Shown: piece by piece, positions 1 to 10,731 of the stretch
Layout of the letters: every line of letters begins with the position of its first letter
How positions within the stretch are numbered: the first letter of the stretch is position 1
Source of the DNA: G963675935 sp963675935
GTDB lineage: Bacteria; Planctomycetota; Planctomycetia; Pirellulales; Thermoguttaceae
Assembly (NCBI GenBank): GCA_963675935.2
Contig: CAXXPV010000008.1
Coordinates: forward strand, 434,001 to 498,000
Length of the DNA: 64,000 nucleotides
Direction: 5' to 3'
Translations under genes and position numbers: made by a program
Notes under the pieces: generated by a model
Told to the model about the DNA's origin: nothing
Seen by the model: only the letters and a program-made list of their open reading frames with translations
Database searches by the model: none

Positions 1-1
1 C

Positions 2-1414
2 ATAAGAACGACACCGACGAAATTTCCCGAACCGACCGGCTGGTGGGCTCGCCCGTGCGGCGGGCTGGAAGTGCTGCGTCTGGCCGTTCCGCTGATCGTC
101 TCCACCGCGTCGTGGCAGGTGATGAACTTCACCGATCGGATGTTCTTGCTGTGGCACTCCGAAAAGTCGATGGCCGCGGCCATGCCGGCTGGAATGGTCC
201 ACTTCGCGTTGATTTGCTTTCCGCTGGGCATCGCGTCGTATGTCAACACGTTTGTCGCGCAATATCACGGCGCCGGCCATCCGCATCGGATCGGCCCCGC
301 CGTTTGGCAAGGCGCGCGAGTCGGCCTTTATTGCATCCCGATTTTTTTGGCGATGATCCCGCTGGCGCCCTGGTTTTTCCGACTCGCCGGCCACGACACC
401 GAACTGGTTCAACTCGAAACGGTCTATTTTCAAACCGCGACGTTCGGCGCGGGCGCCGAGATCATCGCCGCGGCCATGGCGGCCTTCTTCACCGGACGCG
501 GGAAAACGCGGGTGGTCATGTGCGTCGATTTGTTGGCCGCGGCCATGAACGTCGTACTCGATTACGGCTGGATCTTCGGCCACTTCGGCCTGCCCGCCCT
601 GGGCATCGAAGGCGCCGCTTGGGCAACGGTCGTCTCGCTTTGGTTCCGCGTTTTCGCCTATGGCGGGCTGATGTCGCTGCCTCGCTTCCGAACGCGCTAC
701 GCCATTTGGAGCGGCCGGGCCTATAACGGCACGCTATTCCAACGTCTGCTGCGCTACGGCGGCCCAAGCGGCCTGCAAATGCTTGTCGAAGTCGCCGGGT
801 TCACGCTCTTCCTCCTGCTGGTCGGAAATCTTGGCGCCGACGCGCTGGCCGCCAGCACCTTAGCCTTCAACGTCAACGGGCTGGCCTTCATGCCGCTGCT
901 TGGCTTGGGCATCGCTGTAAGCACGTTGGTCGGCCAGCAACTTGGCCGGAACAATCCAGCGATGGCCGCCCGCGCCACGTGGACCTCGCTTTGGATTGCA
1001 ATGACCTACATGGGCACGATGGCCCTGGTCTACGTGACGCTGCCCGATCTGCTCCTGATGGGCCACGCAGCGGGCGCGTCGCCGGCCGAGTTCGCCGCGC
1101 TTCGCGACACCACAGTCGTGCTGCTCCGCTTCGTCGCGGCCTACTGCCTGTTCGACGCCTTGAACGTCGTTTTTTGCAGCGCCCTGAAAGGAGCGGGCGA
1201 CACGCGGTTCATTCTCATCATGTCGTTGCTGCTGACCCCGGCGCCGATCCTGGCCGCGGCCGTGGGCATCCATTTCGCCGGACTGGGGCTGCTGTGGTGT
1301 TGGACGGTCATCACGCTTTGGGTCTGTGCGCTTGGCATCATTTACGGCGCCCGATTCCTGCACGGCCGCTGGCGGCACATCCGCGTGATCGAGCCGGAAC
1401 TGATTTCGGGTTAG
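2..1414 (+). CDS. MATE family efflux transporter, 5' end outside window
   Basis: Integral inner-membrane multidrug/toxin exporter of the MATE family, which uses a Na+ or H+ gradient. The frame is open from the first bases of the window to TAG at 1412-1414. The segment GGLEVLRLAVPLIVS (from about 59) matches the usual MATE N-terminus, so a GTG at 71 is probably not the real start and the gene begins upstream. The protein is a string of about a dozen hydrophobic segments with the pseudo-twofold layout of the family; the second half starts near GGPSGLQMLVEVAGFTLF. Roughly 450 residues are present, close to the usual size, so only a short N-terminus is missing. The stop codon lies at the edge of a palindromic repeat. 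It transcribes in the same direction as the next gene, but 440 bp away, so it is probably a separate unit. Confidence 0.9.
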   Translation: MRTTPTKFPEPTGWWARPCGGLEVLRLAVPLIVSTASWQVMNFTDRMFLLWHSEKSMAAAMPAGMVHFALICFPLGIASYVNTFVAQYHGAGHPHRIGPAVWQGARVGLYCIPIFLAMIPLAPWFFRLAGHDTELVQLETVYFQTATFGAGAEIIAAAMAAFFTGRGKTRVVMCVDLLAAAMNVVLDYGWIFGHFGLPALGIEGAAWATVVSLWFRVFAYGGLMSLPRFRTRYAIWSGRAYNGTLFQRLLRYGGPSGLQMLVEVAGFTLFLLLVGNLGADALAASTLAFNVNGLAFMPLLGLGIAVSTLVGQQLGRNNPAMAARATWTSLWIAMTYMGTMALVYVTLPDLLLMGHAAGASPAEFAALRDTTVVLLRFVAAYCLFDALNVVFCSALKGAGDTRFILIMSLLLTPAPILAAAVGIHFAGLGLLWCWTVITLWVCALGIIYGARFLHGRWRHIRVIEPELISG

Positions 1415-1536
1415 GATCGGCGAATCAATAACTGTCGTGGGGCAGGTTGCCAACCTGCCATGGCGACTCCCGGTTTTGAGGCAGGTTGGCAACCTGCCCC
1501 ACGCAAAATCCGACAGTAATTGATTCGCCAATCCTT
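1412..1536. repeat. Nested inverted repeat, about 125 bp
   Basis: Outer arms at 1414-1437 and 1511-1534 are complementary at about 22 of 24 positions. Inner arms carry GGGGCAGGTTGCCAACCTGCC and its complement, each itself a palindrome. The unit begins at the stop codon of the transporter gene. It could fold as a transcription terminator in RNA, but its build (nested palindromes, intergenic site) matches the other mobile-looking repeats of this window. Confidence 0.85.
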
Positions 1537-1854
1537 AGCCCTGCCGGAAAAATACGGCCACACCCAGTCTATAGAGGGAGTTGTAATCCTCTTCTTGGTT
1601 TGGTATTGTGAGGGTTCGGGCTGTCTGCGAAGGCGGGGCCGACTTGTTTTCGTTCGTGGCGGATCGCCGCCTTTCGTCCGTCGGGCCCCATCAGGCTGCA
1701 ATCGGTGAGCTTTTCGCCAACATTCACCGCCCTGCAAAATTGACACCATGCAAGATTCTTCTTTCGGCGGCGAATACTCTTGCAGCGTGGCAAGCGACCG
1801 AACTAACTCGTTGCGCTTCGCGTATCCATATCATCTTGAATCAGGAGTCTTGGG
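1537..1854. other. Intergenic region, no gene recognised
   Basis: About 320 bp between the repeat and the next gene. It contains only short frames without family resemblance. The last 15 bases hold AGGAG about nine bases before the ATG at 1855, so the right end is the leader of that gene. No clear promoter hexamers were seen. Confidence 0.5.
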
Positions 1855-4260
1855 ATGAGTATCATCGCTTCTCCGAATCCTCTCGAAATGCTGCTGCTGT
1901 TTTTATTGGGCGGAGGGTTCGGCTTGCCGTCCGGCATTCCTCCCACCGAAGAAGCCCCGTTGGCGGCGCAGGTGGCGCCGGCCGATTGCCTCTTCTACAC
2001 TTCCTGGGCCGGCACGGGCACGCCCAAGGCCGATAGCCCGAATCAAACGGAACAGTTGCTCGCCGAACGAGAGGTTCAGGACTTTCTTGTCGCGGGCCAG
2101 AAGCGGATGCTCGATTTCGTGCGGCTCATGGCAGCCCGCCAACCCGGCGCAGAACAGACCGTCAAGGACGTGAGCAAGCTTTTGGGACTTGTCCAAGGCA
2201 AGCCGGGGGCGCTGTACGTCAGTGAGTTCCGATTCAGAACGAACGGCTCGCCGGACGTCAAGGGCGCGGGCCTGCTTCAACTCGGCGACAAGACGGCCGA
2301 AGTTGAAAAGCTACTCAAGGAACTCCAGAGTCGGGTGCCCGAGGGCAAGGTTTCCGTCGTCAAGATCGGCTCACGCGACTTTCATCGAATCCAGCTCGAC
2401 GAACAAACGCCCGCCGTCACGTGGGGAACGGACGGCGAGTATCTCGTGGTCGGGCTGGGCGACGGAGCATTGCAGGAACTGCTGAAACGCAAGGGCGGCG
2501 CGTCGCCCGACTGGTTAAAAAACATTCGCGCCAGACTCTCGGTGCCCCGCGTTTCGTCGGTAACTTATGTAAACGTGAGCGGGCTGATGAAGCTCGCTTT
2601 GGCCGAGACCCGTTCGCCCGAAACCAGACGAGCGCTTTTGGCGTCGGGCTTGGACAAACTCGGCAGTTACGCATCCGTCAGCGGGCTGGACGAAAAAGGC
2701 TGCGTGACCCGCGCGTTGTTGAGCGTGGACGGAAAAGGCACGGGACTATTGTCGTGGATCGACTCGAAAACGCTTTCGGCCGACGACTTGAAACCGGTGG
2801 GGTCTGACGTTCTGGGCGCGGTCGTGCTCAAGCTCGATGCCGCTTGGGCGCTGGATCTCTGGCTGAAAATGCTGGACGAGACGGAGCCGCGGGAAGGCAT
2901 GCAATTCCGGCAAGGGATGGAGTCGTTCCGTCAGGAATTGGGAGTTGATTTTCGCGAGGATATTCTAAAATCGTTCGGCGACACGTGGCGGGTTTTCATT
3001 CAACCGACCGGGCCGGGAGCGCTGATCCACGGCTGGACGCTTGCCGTGCAGGTCCGCGATCAAAAAAAACTCAAGCAATCCCAGGACGCCATCGTCAAGC
3101 AGTTGAAGCAGCAGTTGGAGCAAGGTGGCCCGGAAGTCCCGACGCTGACGTCCAAAACGGTTGACGGTCGGGAAATCCACACGCTGGACTTCGCCCCCCT
3201 CGGGTCGCCGTTTGCTCCCACGTGGTGTTTGACCGACGACGAGTTCTTCCTCGCGGCGACGCCGCAGACGCTCGAGTCGCTTCTTTCCGGCGGCAGCGGG
3301 AAAACGCTGGCCCAGCGGCCCGACGTGGCGCCGCTGGTCGGCAAAGATGCCAAAACGCTGGCGTTCACCTACATCGATACTCGCGAGATTGTCCAAACAA
3401 TTCTGCCGAAGCTGCCGGAACTCTTGCAGGGGCTTGGCCGTGGGGCGCCGGTATTCGATACCTCGCATCTGCCTTCGTCCAAGACGTTCCTGCCACACTT
3501 GCAGCCGAGCGTGTTCTCGGTGAGCCGCGCGGCCGACGGCGTGGAGTTGCTCAGTCGTCGAACGCTGCCGGGCGGGAACATGGGGGCGGCTGTTCCCGCG
3601 GCCGTGGCGATGGTGTTGCCGGCGATCCAGGCATCTCGGCAGGCGGCGCGACGCATGCAAGGCACGAATCAGCTCAAGCAGATTCTCCTTGCCCTGCACA
3701 ATTTTGGCCAGGCGAACAAGGTCTTTCCCGCCGGCTATAGCGCCGACAAAGACGGCAAGCCGCTTTTGAGTTGGCGCGTCCACATCCTGCCGTTCATCGA
3801 GGGAGGAGATCTGTACAAACAGTTTCATCTCGATGAACCGTGGGACAGTCCGCACAACAAAAAGCTGATCGAGCAGATGCCGCGGCTCTACCGAGCGCCC
3901 AACTCGAAGGGCAAACCCGGCATGACGAACTACCTTGGCGTGGGTGGCGCCGACGGCATTTTCGTGCGGCCCGCGCCGGGAAACAGACTGGGGGCGACGT
4001 TCGGCAGCATCCGGGACGGCTTGTCGAACACGATCGCGGTGGTCGAAGTGCCGGACGAGTCGGCCGTGATTTGGACGAAGCCCGCCGATTTCGCGCCCAA
4101 CAAGGAGAAGCCGATCAAGGGTTTGCTGGGGCTGAATCCCGGCGGGTTCCAGGCGGGAATTGCCGACGGCAGCGTGCGATTCATTTCCGAGAACATCGAC
4201 CCGGACGTGCTTCGCGCCCTGTTCACCAAAGCGGACGGCAAGGCGGTTTCCGTGCCGTGA
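1855..4260 (+). CDS. Secreted/membrane protein with C-terminal DUF1559-type domain
   Basis: 801 residues of unknown function. The ATG at 1855 follows AGGAG with good spacing. A short hydrophobic segment (residues about 12-24) suggests export or membrane anchoring. Residues about 40-560 form a planctomycete-type domain with no clear motif. From about residue 577 there is a hydrophobic stretch ending LPAIQASRQAARR, then NQLKQILLALHNFG, which is the signature of DUF1559 proteins (prepilin-like proteins expanded in planctomycetes). The usual N-terminal pilin signal GFTLVELLVVIAI is missing and the domain sits at the C-terminus instead. The end (NPGGFQAGIADGSVRFIS) matches the DUF1559 C-terminus. 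Likely an exported surface or periplasmic protein; substrate unknown. Confidence 0.85.
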   Translation: MSIIASPNPLEMLLLFLLGGGFGLPSGIPPTEEAPLAAQVAPADCLFYTSWAGTGTPKADSPNQTEQLLAEREVQDFLVAGQKRMLDFVRLMAARQPGAEQTVKDVSKLLGLVQGKPGALYVSEFRFRTNGSPDVKGAGLLQLGDKTAEVEKLLKELQSRVPEGKVSVVKIGSRDFHRIQLDEQTPAVTWGTDGEYLVVGLGDGALQELLKRKGGASPDWLKNIRARLSVPRVSSVTYVNVSGLMKLALAETRSPETRRALLASGLDKLGSYASVSGLDEKGCVTRALLSVDGKGTGLLSWIDSKTLSADDLKPVGSDVLGAVVLKLDAAWALDLWLKMLDETEPREGMQFRQGMESFRQELGVDFREDILKSFGDTWRVFIQPTGPGALIHGWTLAVQVRDQKKLKQSQDAIVKQLKQQLEQGGPEVPTLTSKTVDGREIHTLDFAPLGSPFAPTWCLTDDEFFLAATPQTLESLLSGGSGKTLAQRPDVAPLVGKDAKTLAFTYIDTREIVQTILPKLPELLQGLGRGAPVFDTSHLPSSKTFLPHLQPSVFSVSRAADGVELLSRRTLPGGNMGAAVPAAVAMVLPAIQASRQAARRMQGTNQLKQILLALHNFGQANKVFPAGYSADKDGKPLLSWRVHILPFIEGGDLYKQFHLDEPWDSPHNKKLIEQMPRLYRAPNSKGKPGMTNYLGVGGADGIFVRPAPGNRLGATFGSIRDGLSNTIAVVEVPDESAVIWTKPADFAPNKEKPIKGLLGLNPGGFQAGIADGSVRFISENIDPDVLRALFTKADGKAVSVP

Positions 4261-4283
4261 TTTCGACGAGTAAAGCAAATGCC

Positions 4284-4424
4284 TTGTTCCCACGCTCCGC
4301 GTGGGAACACACCTGTCAGGACGCTCCGCGTCCGAAGCGACGGAACACGTTTGGAGATCGTTAGTTACGCACAGGGACGCAGAGCGTCCGTACTATGCGT
4401 TCCCACGCGGAGCGTGGGAACAAG
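4284..4424. repeat. Inverted repeat of the 'GTTCCCACGC-GCGTGGGAAC' family
   Basis: TTGTTCCCACGCTCCGCGTG at 4284 is mirrored by CACGCGGAGCGTGGGAACAA ending at 4424. An inner pair, GGACGCTCCGCGTCC near 4319 and GGACGCAGAGCGTCC near 4374, lies between them. Read as protein the repeat gives spurious peptides such as FPRGAWE, which extend the frame of the following moxR-like gene backwards. Related copies lie at 16138-16242 and, as a fragment, near 38570. Confidence 0.9.
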
Positions 4425-4465
4425 AGCAACCGAGTCGAGTCAACCTATTCCCTGGAGATAACAAC

Positions 4466-5509
<1,044 letters not shown>

Positions 5510-5512
5510 TCG

Positions 5513-6424
5513 ATGTTTCCAGAGCATCAACCGCCCAGTTTTCTCGATCCGCCGGCGATTGCCCGGTTGGCCGCGGTGCCTTTGTGCGCGCGTCGGCCGA
5601 TGCAGGGCAGCGTTTCCGGCCGGCATCCCAGTCCGCACCGCGGCGCCAGCGTCGAGTTCGCCGAGTATCGCAAATACGTTCCGGGCGACGATCTGCGTCA
5701 ACTGGATTGGCGGGTTTTCGGGCGATCCGATCGCTTCTACGTCAAGGAATCGGAGGCCGACACGAATCTGCGTTGCTGCCTGGTGCTCGACACCAGCGGC
5801 TCGATGGATTTCGGCTCCGGCGGCGTGACGAAGATCGAATACGCCCGAAAAATCGCGGGAACCATGAGCTATCTTGCGGCGCAGCAAGGCGACGCGGTCG
5901 GGCTTTACTGCGTGGCCGACGGTGTGATTCAGAGCATTCCGCCGCGGCGCAACGCAGCGCATCTGACTCACGTGTTCGACGTTTTGGGGCGAACGCGGCC
6001 CGACGGCCGAACGCGGCTGGCGCCCGTGCTGCACGAATTGGCCGAGACGATCGAGCAGCGAGCGCTCGTGGTCATTCTGTCGGACCTTTTCGTCGAGCCG
6101 GAGGAACTGCGCGTCTGTTTTGAGCATCTTCGGTTTCGGCGTCACGACGTCGCGGTGTTCCATCTGTTGGATCCGCAGGAATTGCGTTTCAACTTCCACC
6201 GGCCGATGCGGTTTCTGGACATGGAGGGCGGCCCGTCGGTGTTCGCCGAACCCAACGAAATCGCCGATCGCTATCACAAGGCATTGGGGCATTACCTCGA
6301 CGCGGTCGGACGGCTCGTCCTCGAATCGGCGGTCGATTATCATCGCGTGAGCATCGGCGAAAACTACGAAGACGTCCTGCGGCGGTTCCTTGTCGGACGC
6401 ACACGCCAGCGAGGCTCGCGATGA
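5513..6424 (+). CDS. DUF58 domain protein (VWA-like partner of MoxR)
   Basis: 303 residues. The DUF58 signature is SPHRGASVEFAEYRKYVPGD followed by LRQLDWRVFGR (residues about 40-71). A VWA-like fold with an intact MIDAS motif DTSGSM (Asp93, Ser95, Ser97) comes next, so metal-dependent partner binding is expected. No transmembrane segment is seen, so it is probably cytoplasmic and linked to the membrane through its BatA-like neighbour. It starts three bases after the MoxR gene and its TGA overlaps the next ATG (ATGA at 6421), which points to translational coupling. Confidence 0.94.
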   Translation: MFPEHQPPSFLDPPAIARLAAVPLCARRPMQGSVSGRHPSPHRGASVEFAEYRKYVPGDDLRQLDWRVFGRSDRFYVKESEADTNLRCCLVLDTSGSMDFGSGGVTKIEYARKIAGTMSYLAAQQGDAVGLYCVADGVIQSIPPRRNAAHLTHVFDVLGRTRPDGRTRLAPVLHELAETIEQRALVVILSDLFVEPEELRVCFEHLRFRRHDVAVFHLLDPQELRFNFHRPMRFLDMEGGPSVFAEPNEIADRYHKALGHYLDAVGRLVLESAVDYHRVSIGENYEDVLRRFLVGRTRQRGSR

Positions 6425-8403
6425 ACTTTTTACAGCCGCTGATGTTGCTTGCCCTGCCGCTCGTCGCGCTGCCGATCATCATTCACTTGATCAACCAGCG
6501 GCGTTACCAGACGACGCGATGGGCCGCGATGATGTTTCTGCTGGCGGCCAACCGCATGTCGCGCGGCTATGCAAGGCTCCGGCAATGGTTGATCTTGTTG
6601 CTGCGGATGCTCGTGATCGCGGGTTTGCTCTTCGCGGTGAGCCGACCGTTGGCCAGCGGTTGGCTGGGGCTGGCCGCCGGCGGGCGCGCCGACACAACGA
6701 TTGTCTTGCTGGATCGCTCGCCCAGCATGCTACTACAGGGCGACGGCACGACGACGTCGAAGCTGGAATCCGGACGCCGGCGGCTCATGGAGACGCTCGC
6801 CACGCTGGGCTCCTCGCATTGGGTGCTGATCGATAGCGCAACCAAGACGCCCCGCGAGTTGGACTCGCCGGAAGACCTGCAAAAGTTGCCGTGCACGGGG
6901 CCAACCAGCGCCGAGGCCGATCTGCCGGCGATGCTCGAAGCGGCTCGCGACTACATCCAGGCCAACCAAACCGGACGCACGGAAATTTGGATCTGCTCGG
7001 ACCTCCGAACCAACGATTGGCAGGCCGACAGCCGGCGTTGGGACGCGCTGCGCAGCGGTTTTCTCGAACTATCGCAGGGCGTTCGCTTCCATCTCTTGTC
7101 GTATTCGCAAATCGCCCCGGACGACTTGGCCGTGCGCGTGACCGAGGTGCGCCGGCAGCAGTCGGGCCAAGACGCCGCGTTGTTGGTTTCGTTGCTGCTG
7201 ACGCGGAAGGGAGACAAGGACGAAAAGGTGAAGGTGCCCGTGCGGTTTGAGATCGACGGCGCCCGATCCGAATTGACCGTCGAAATGACCGGGCCGCAGT
7301 ATCAGCTTAAAGACTACCGCATTCCCTTGCAGGCCAACCAAAAACGCGGTTGGGGGCGTGTCTCGATTCCGGCCGACGTTAATCCGGGAAATAACGATTT
7401 CTACTTCGTCTTCGATCAACCGCCGCCGCGCAAGACGATTGTCGTGGCGGAAGACGCCCAAGCGGCGTGGCCGCTCAAGCTGGCCGCGTCGGCGACGGCG
7501 GACCGAACGACCGCTTGCGTCGCCGAGGTCGTATCGGTTGAACAACTGGCCACGGTTCCCTGGGAACAGGTGTCGCTCCTGCTGTGGCAGGCGCCGTTGC
7601 CCCGGGGCGAGGCGGCCAAAATGACGCAGGCGTTCGTCCAACGCGGCGGGCAGGCGATTTTCCTGCCGCCCCGCTCGCCCGACGACGCGAAACTGTTCGG
7701 CGTGGCGTGGCAGTCGTGGGAGGCCCCGCCCAAGGAAATCCCGGTCGAAACCTGGCGCGGAGATCAAGGCTTGCTCTCACACGCGCTCAGCGGCCAGTCG
7801 CTGCCGGTTGGCGACTTGCGGGTCAAGCGGTATTGCAAGATGTCGGGCGAGCTGACTCAATTCGCCACGTTGCGCGGCGGCGAACCGCTGTTCGGCGGCG
7901 TCGTCACCGATCGCGGCGGCGTCCACTTCTGCGCGACGACCCCGGCCCCGGCCGACTCCTCCCTGGCATCCGACGGCGTGGTTTTCTACATCGCGGTGCA
8001 GCGGGCGTTGGCGTCGGGCGCCTCGGCCCTCGGAAACACCCGCAACCTGATCGCCGGCCGGCCGGGCAACGATATCTCTGGCCCTTGGCAGCGTCTGGCA
8101 GGCGACGAAGAAGCTTTATCGACCGACTACGCATTTCACCGCGGCGTGTACGCCGAGGGCGAGCGGTTGTTGGCGGTCAATCGAGCCGCGAGCGAAGACG
8201 ACTCGGCCGTCTTGACCGATGATCGCGTGGCGGGACTGTTTGAAGGGCTTGACTTCGCTCAGATGGACGATCGGGCGGGCGACGCCGGTTCGTTGATCCA
8301 AGAGGTGTGGCGGCTCTTCCTCGTGGCGATGATCGCGGCCATGGTGATCGAGGCCGCCTTCTGCATGCCAAAGGTCGCCCCGGCGAAAGGAGCCGAATCG
8401 TGA
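6421..8403 (+). CDS. BatA-like membrane protein with VWA domain
   Basis: 660 residues. The N-terminus FLQPLMLLALPLVALPIIIH is the BatA/aerotolerance N-terminal membrane domain, followed by a second membrane helix near residues 57-76. A VWA domain follows with MIDAS-like DRSPSM (Asp98, Ser100, Ser102). A long extracytoplasmic region and a C-terminal helix (about 635-655, FLVAMIAAMVIEAAF) complete it. The ATG overlaps the DUF58 stop, and its own TGA overlaps the GTG start of the next gene. The context is a MoxR-driven envelope complex; the substrate is unknown. Confidence 0.92.
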   Translation: MNFLQPLMLLALPLVALPIIIHLINQRRYQTTRWAAMMFLLAANRMSRGYARLRQWLILLLRMLVIAGLLFAVSRPLASGWLGLAAGGRADTTIVLLDRSPSMLLQGDGTTTSKLESGRRRLMETLATLGSSHWVLIDSATKTPRELDSPEDLQKLPCTGPTSAEADLPAMLEAARDYIQANQTGRTEIWICSDLRTNDWQADSRRWDALRSGFLELSQGVRFHLLSYSQIAPDDLAVRVTEVRRQQSGQDAALLVSLLLTRKGDKDEKVKVPVRFEIDGARSELTVEMTGPQYQLKDYRIPLQANQKRGWGRVSIPADVNPGNNDFYFVFDQPPPRKTIVVAEDAQAAWPLKLAASATADRTTACVAEVVSVEQLATVPWEQVSLLLWQAPLPRGEAAKMTQAFVQRGGQAIFLPPRSPDDAKLFGVAWQSWEAPPKEIPVETWRGDQGLLSHALSGQSLPVGDLRVKRYCKMSGELTQFATLRGGEPLFGGVVTDRGGVHFCATTPAPADSSLASDGVVFYIAVQRALASGASALGNTRNLIAGRPGNDISGPWQRLAGDEEALSTDYAFHRGVYAEGERLLAVNRAASEDDSAVLTDDRVAGLFEGLDFAQMDDRAGDAGSLIQEVWRLFLVAMIAAMVIEAAFCMPKVAPAKGAES

Positions 8404-10589
8404 ACGCAACCCGCACCTTCGCGCTCATGTGGACTCCGGGGTCGGCGCTGCTCTCTGCGCTGGCTCTGGCGGCGGCGGTCGTGTTGTGTTTCATGGCCTA
8501 CCGGCGCAGCGGATACCGCCGTTCGACGGGGTTGCTCGAATTGCTGCGATTTTCGTTGATCGCCTTCGGAGTGCTGCTGCTGAATCAGCCCGAAATCGTC
8601 GAGGAGTATCGGTCCGAGGAAAAACCGTCGGTGGCCGTGCTGTGGGATGCGTCGCCCAGCATGGACACTCGCGACGTCGTTTCACGCAAAGGCCCGGCCG
8701 CTTCGCGCCGCGAGGCGATTGCGGGGCTTGCCAAAGAGTCGTCTTGGACCGATTTGCGCAAACGGCTCGACGTGGTCGTCCAGCCGTTCTCGCCGGCGAA
8801 TGGCGGGCAGGGCACGAATCTCTACAAGCCCCTTGCCGACGCGCCCGACACGCATAAAAACCTTGTCGGGGTCGTGCTTGCTTCCGACGGCGATTGGAAC
8901 GCGGGATCATCGCCCGTGGGCGCCGCCACGCAGTTGCGGCTCAAAGGCGTGCCCATCTTCGCCGTGCCGGTCGGCAGTCGAACTCGTCTGCCGGACGTGG
9001 AACTGTTGGGCCTTGACGCGCCGACGTTCGGCATCATCGGCAAGTCGATTCGCATCGGGTTCACCATCGACAGCTCGCTGCCGCGCGACTATGTTGCCAC
9101 CGTGACATTGCGCACGTCGCGTGGAAACACCGTCACCAAGGACATCAGTGTCGCGGCCATGGGACGCACCAGCGATTGGATCGCGTGGAAACCGGAAGAG
9201 GCCGGCGACGTGACCTTGACGCTGGAAATTCCCGTGCGCCCCGATGAAACGCTCGCCGACAACAACCGGTTGACCGCGCCGATTTCCATCCGCCGGGAAA
9301 AACTGAAAGTCTTGATAGTCGAGTCGTATCCCCGCTGGGAATATCGCTATCTGCGCAACGCCTTGTCGCGCGATCCGGGAGTCGAGCTTTCGTGCCTGCT
9401 GTTTCATCCAGGCCTGGGCAAGGTCGGCGGCGGCAACAAGGATTACATCAAGCAGTTTCCCGCCGGACTGGACGAATTGGCCAAGTTCGACGTCGTGTTC
9501 CTCGGTGACGTGGGGGTGGGCGACGGCCAACTGACCGAGGAGCAATGTGGCTGGCTGAAGGGCATGGTCGAGCACCAGGCGAGCGGCATTGTCTTCCTGC
9601 CGGGCTGGCAAGGGCGGCAGTTCTCGTTGCTTGACACCGCTTTGAACGAACTCTATCCCGTCGCGCTCGACGATGCCCAAAAGAACGGCTGGGGATCGCG
9701 CACGCCGTGCCGCTTTGAACTCACGGAACTCGGCCGCCGCAGCTTGTTGACGAAGCTGGCCGACACCGAGCAGGAGAACAGCGAAGTTTGGGAAGACCTG
9801 CCCGGTTTCCAGTGGTACGCGCCGGTCGTGCGCGCTCGGGCGGGCAGCGAAGTGCTTGCCGTGCATGGCGACGCCCAAAACAATTTCGGCCGGTTGCCGC
9901 TGCTGGCCACGCGCACCTACGGCGCCGGCAAAGTCCTGTTCATGGGCACCGACGGCGCTTGGCGTTGGCGCAAAGGCGTCGAGGACACCTACCACTATCG
10001 CTTCTGGGGCCAGGTGGTGCGATGGATGGCCTATCAGCGAAACATGGCCAAGGGCGAAACCATGCGTCTGTACTATTCGCCGGACCAGCCGCGGATCGGC
10101 GGGGCTGTGATGTTGAGCGCCAACGTGATGGAACGAAGCGGCGAGCCGTTGCAACGCGGCGACGTGTCGGCGCGGATCACCGCTCCGTCAGGCAAAGCCG
10201 AAACCGTCGGCTTTCTGTCGTCAAACGAGCAATGGGGGGCCTTTTCGGCTCAGTTCACCGCTCGAGAGCCCGGCAAGCACAAGGTCGTGCTCGCTTGCAA
10301 GCAAACCGGCGCCACGCTCGATGCATCGTTCTTCGTTCAAGGCGATTCCGTCGAGCGGCCGGGACGTCCGGCCCGGCCGGACGTGCTGGAAGAGATCGCC
10401 CGAGTGACGCGGGGCAAAGTGATCGCGGCCGATCGGCTCGACGAGGTCATCGCATCGCTGGCAAAGCTGCCGGAGCCGCCGCCCGCGGTTCGCCGGCTCC
10501 AGTTGTGGAGCCATCCGGCCACTGCGGGCGTGTTCATCGTGTTGCTCGGCGTTTTTTGGGTGGGTCGAAAGGCCGTTGGACTTATTTAG
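8400..10589 (+). CDS. Membrane VWA / class I amidotransferase-like protein
   Basis: 729 residues from the GTG at 8400, which overlaps the previous stop (GTGA); the longer frame from 8307 lies inside the upstream gene. Two N-terminal membrane helices (about 14-35 and 47-63) precede a VWA-like segment with VLWDASPSMDTRD. The middle (VLIVESYPRWEYRYLRNAL, then the stretch to about residue 530) resembles the class I glutamine-amidotransferase-like fold found in planctomycete VWA proteins, without a recognisable catalytic Cys. A C-terminal helix (about 704-725) ends the protein. It is the fourth member of the coupled MoxR cluster and probably works in the envelope with the BatA-like protein. Confidence 0.88.
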   Translation: MNATRTFALMWTPGSALLSALALAAAVVLCFMAYRRSGYRRSTGLLELLRFSLIAFGVLLLNQPEIVEEYRSEEKPSVAVLWDASPSMDTRDVVSRKGPAASRREAIAGLAKESSWTDLRKRLDVVVQPFSPANGGQGTNLYKPLADAPDTHKNLVGVVLASDGDWNAGSSPVGAATQLRLKGVPIFAVPVGSRTRLPDVELLGLDAPTFGIIGKSIRIGFTIDSSLPRDYVATVTLRTSRGNTVTKDISVAAMGRTSDWIAWKPEEAGDVTLTLEIPVRPDETLADNNRLTAPISIRREKLKVLIVESYPRWEYRYLRNALSRDPGVELSCLLFHPGLGKVGGGNKDYIKQFPAGLDELAKFDVVFLGDVGVGDGQLTEEQCGWLKGMVEHQASGIVFLPGWQGRQFSLLDTALNELYPVALDDAQKNGWGSRTPCRFELTELGRRSLLTKLADTEQENSEVWEDLPGFQWYAPVVRARAGSEVLAVHGDAQNNFGRLPLLATRTYGAGKVLFMGTDGAWRWRKGVEDTYHYRFWGQVVRWMAYQRNMAKGETMRLYYSPDQPRIGGAVMLSANVMERSGEPLQRGDVSARITAPSGKAETVGFLSSNEQWGAFSAQFTAREPGKHKVVLACKQTGATLDASFFVQGDSVERPGRPARPDVLEEIARVTRGKVIAADRLDEVIASLAKLPEPPPAVRRLQLWSHPATAGVFIVLLGVFWVGRKAVGLI

Positions 10590-10712
10590 GCGTTGTAACA
10601 AATAAAATTGACCAAATGTCGTAGGACGGATTTTCAAATTCGTCCCTAAGAAACAGACGGATTTGGAAATCCGTCCTACAGCCAATTGCGCAAACTATTC
10701 AGTTACAGATCC
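10590..10712. repeat. Inverted repeat, copy 1 of the GTAGGACGGATTT family
   Basis: Core arms GTAGGACGGATTTTCAAATT (from 10620) and its complement GGATTTGGAAATCCGTCCTAC, with weaker complementary flanks out to the gene boundaries. A second copy at 17303-17430 has the same flanks (GGCGTTGTA...CAAAT on the left, GCGCAAA...GTTAC on the right). It sits between two co-directional genes of the cluster and could shape mRNA stability or termination there. Confidence 0.85.
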
Positions 10713-10731
10713 TTGATGCAAGGATGAGACC

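Noticed and set aside
1520..1708. 62-codon frame between the transporter and the DUF1559-type gene
   Set aside because: It starts in the palindromic repeat, has no ribosome-binding site, and no family resemblance.
2965..4293. 442-codon minus-strand frame opposite the DUF1559-type gene
   Set aside because: Antisense to a supported gene; composition and lack of motifs point to a shadow.
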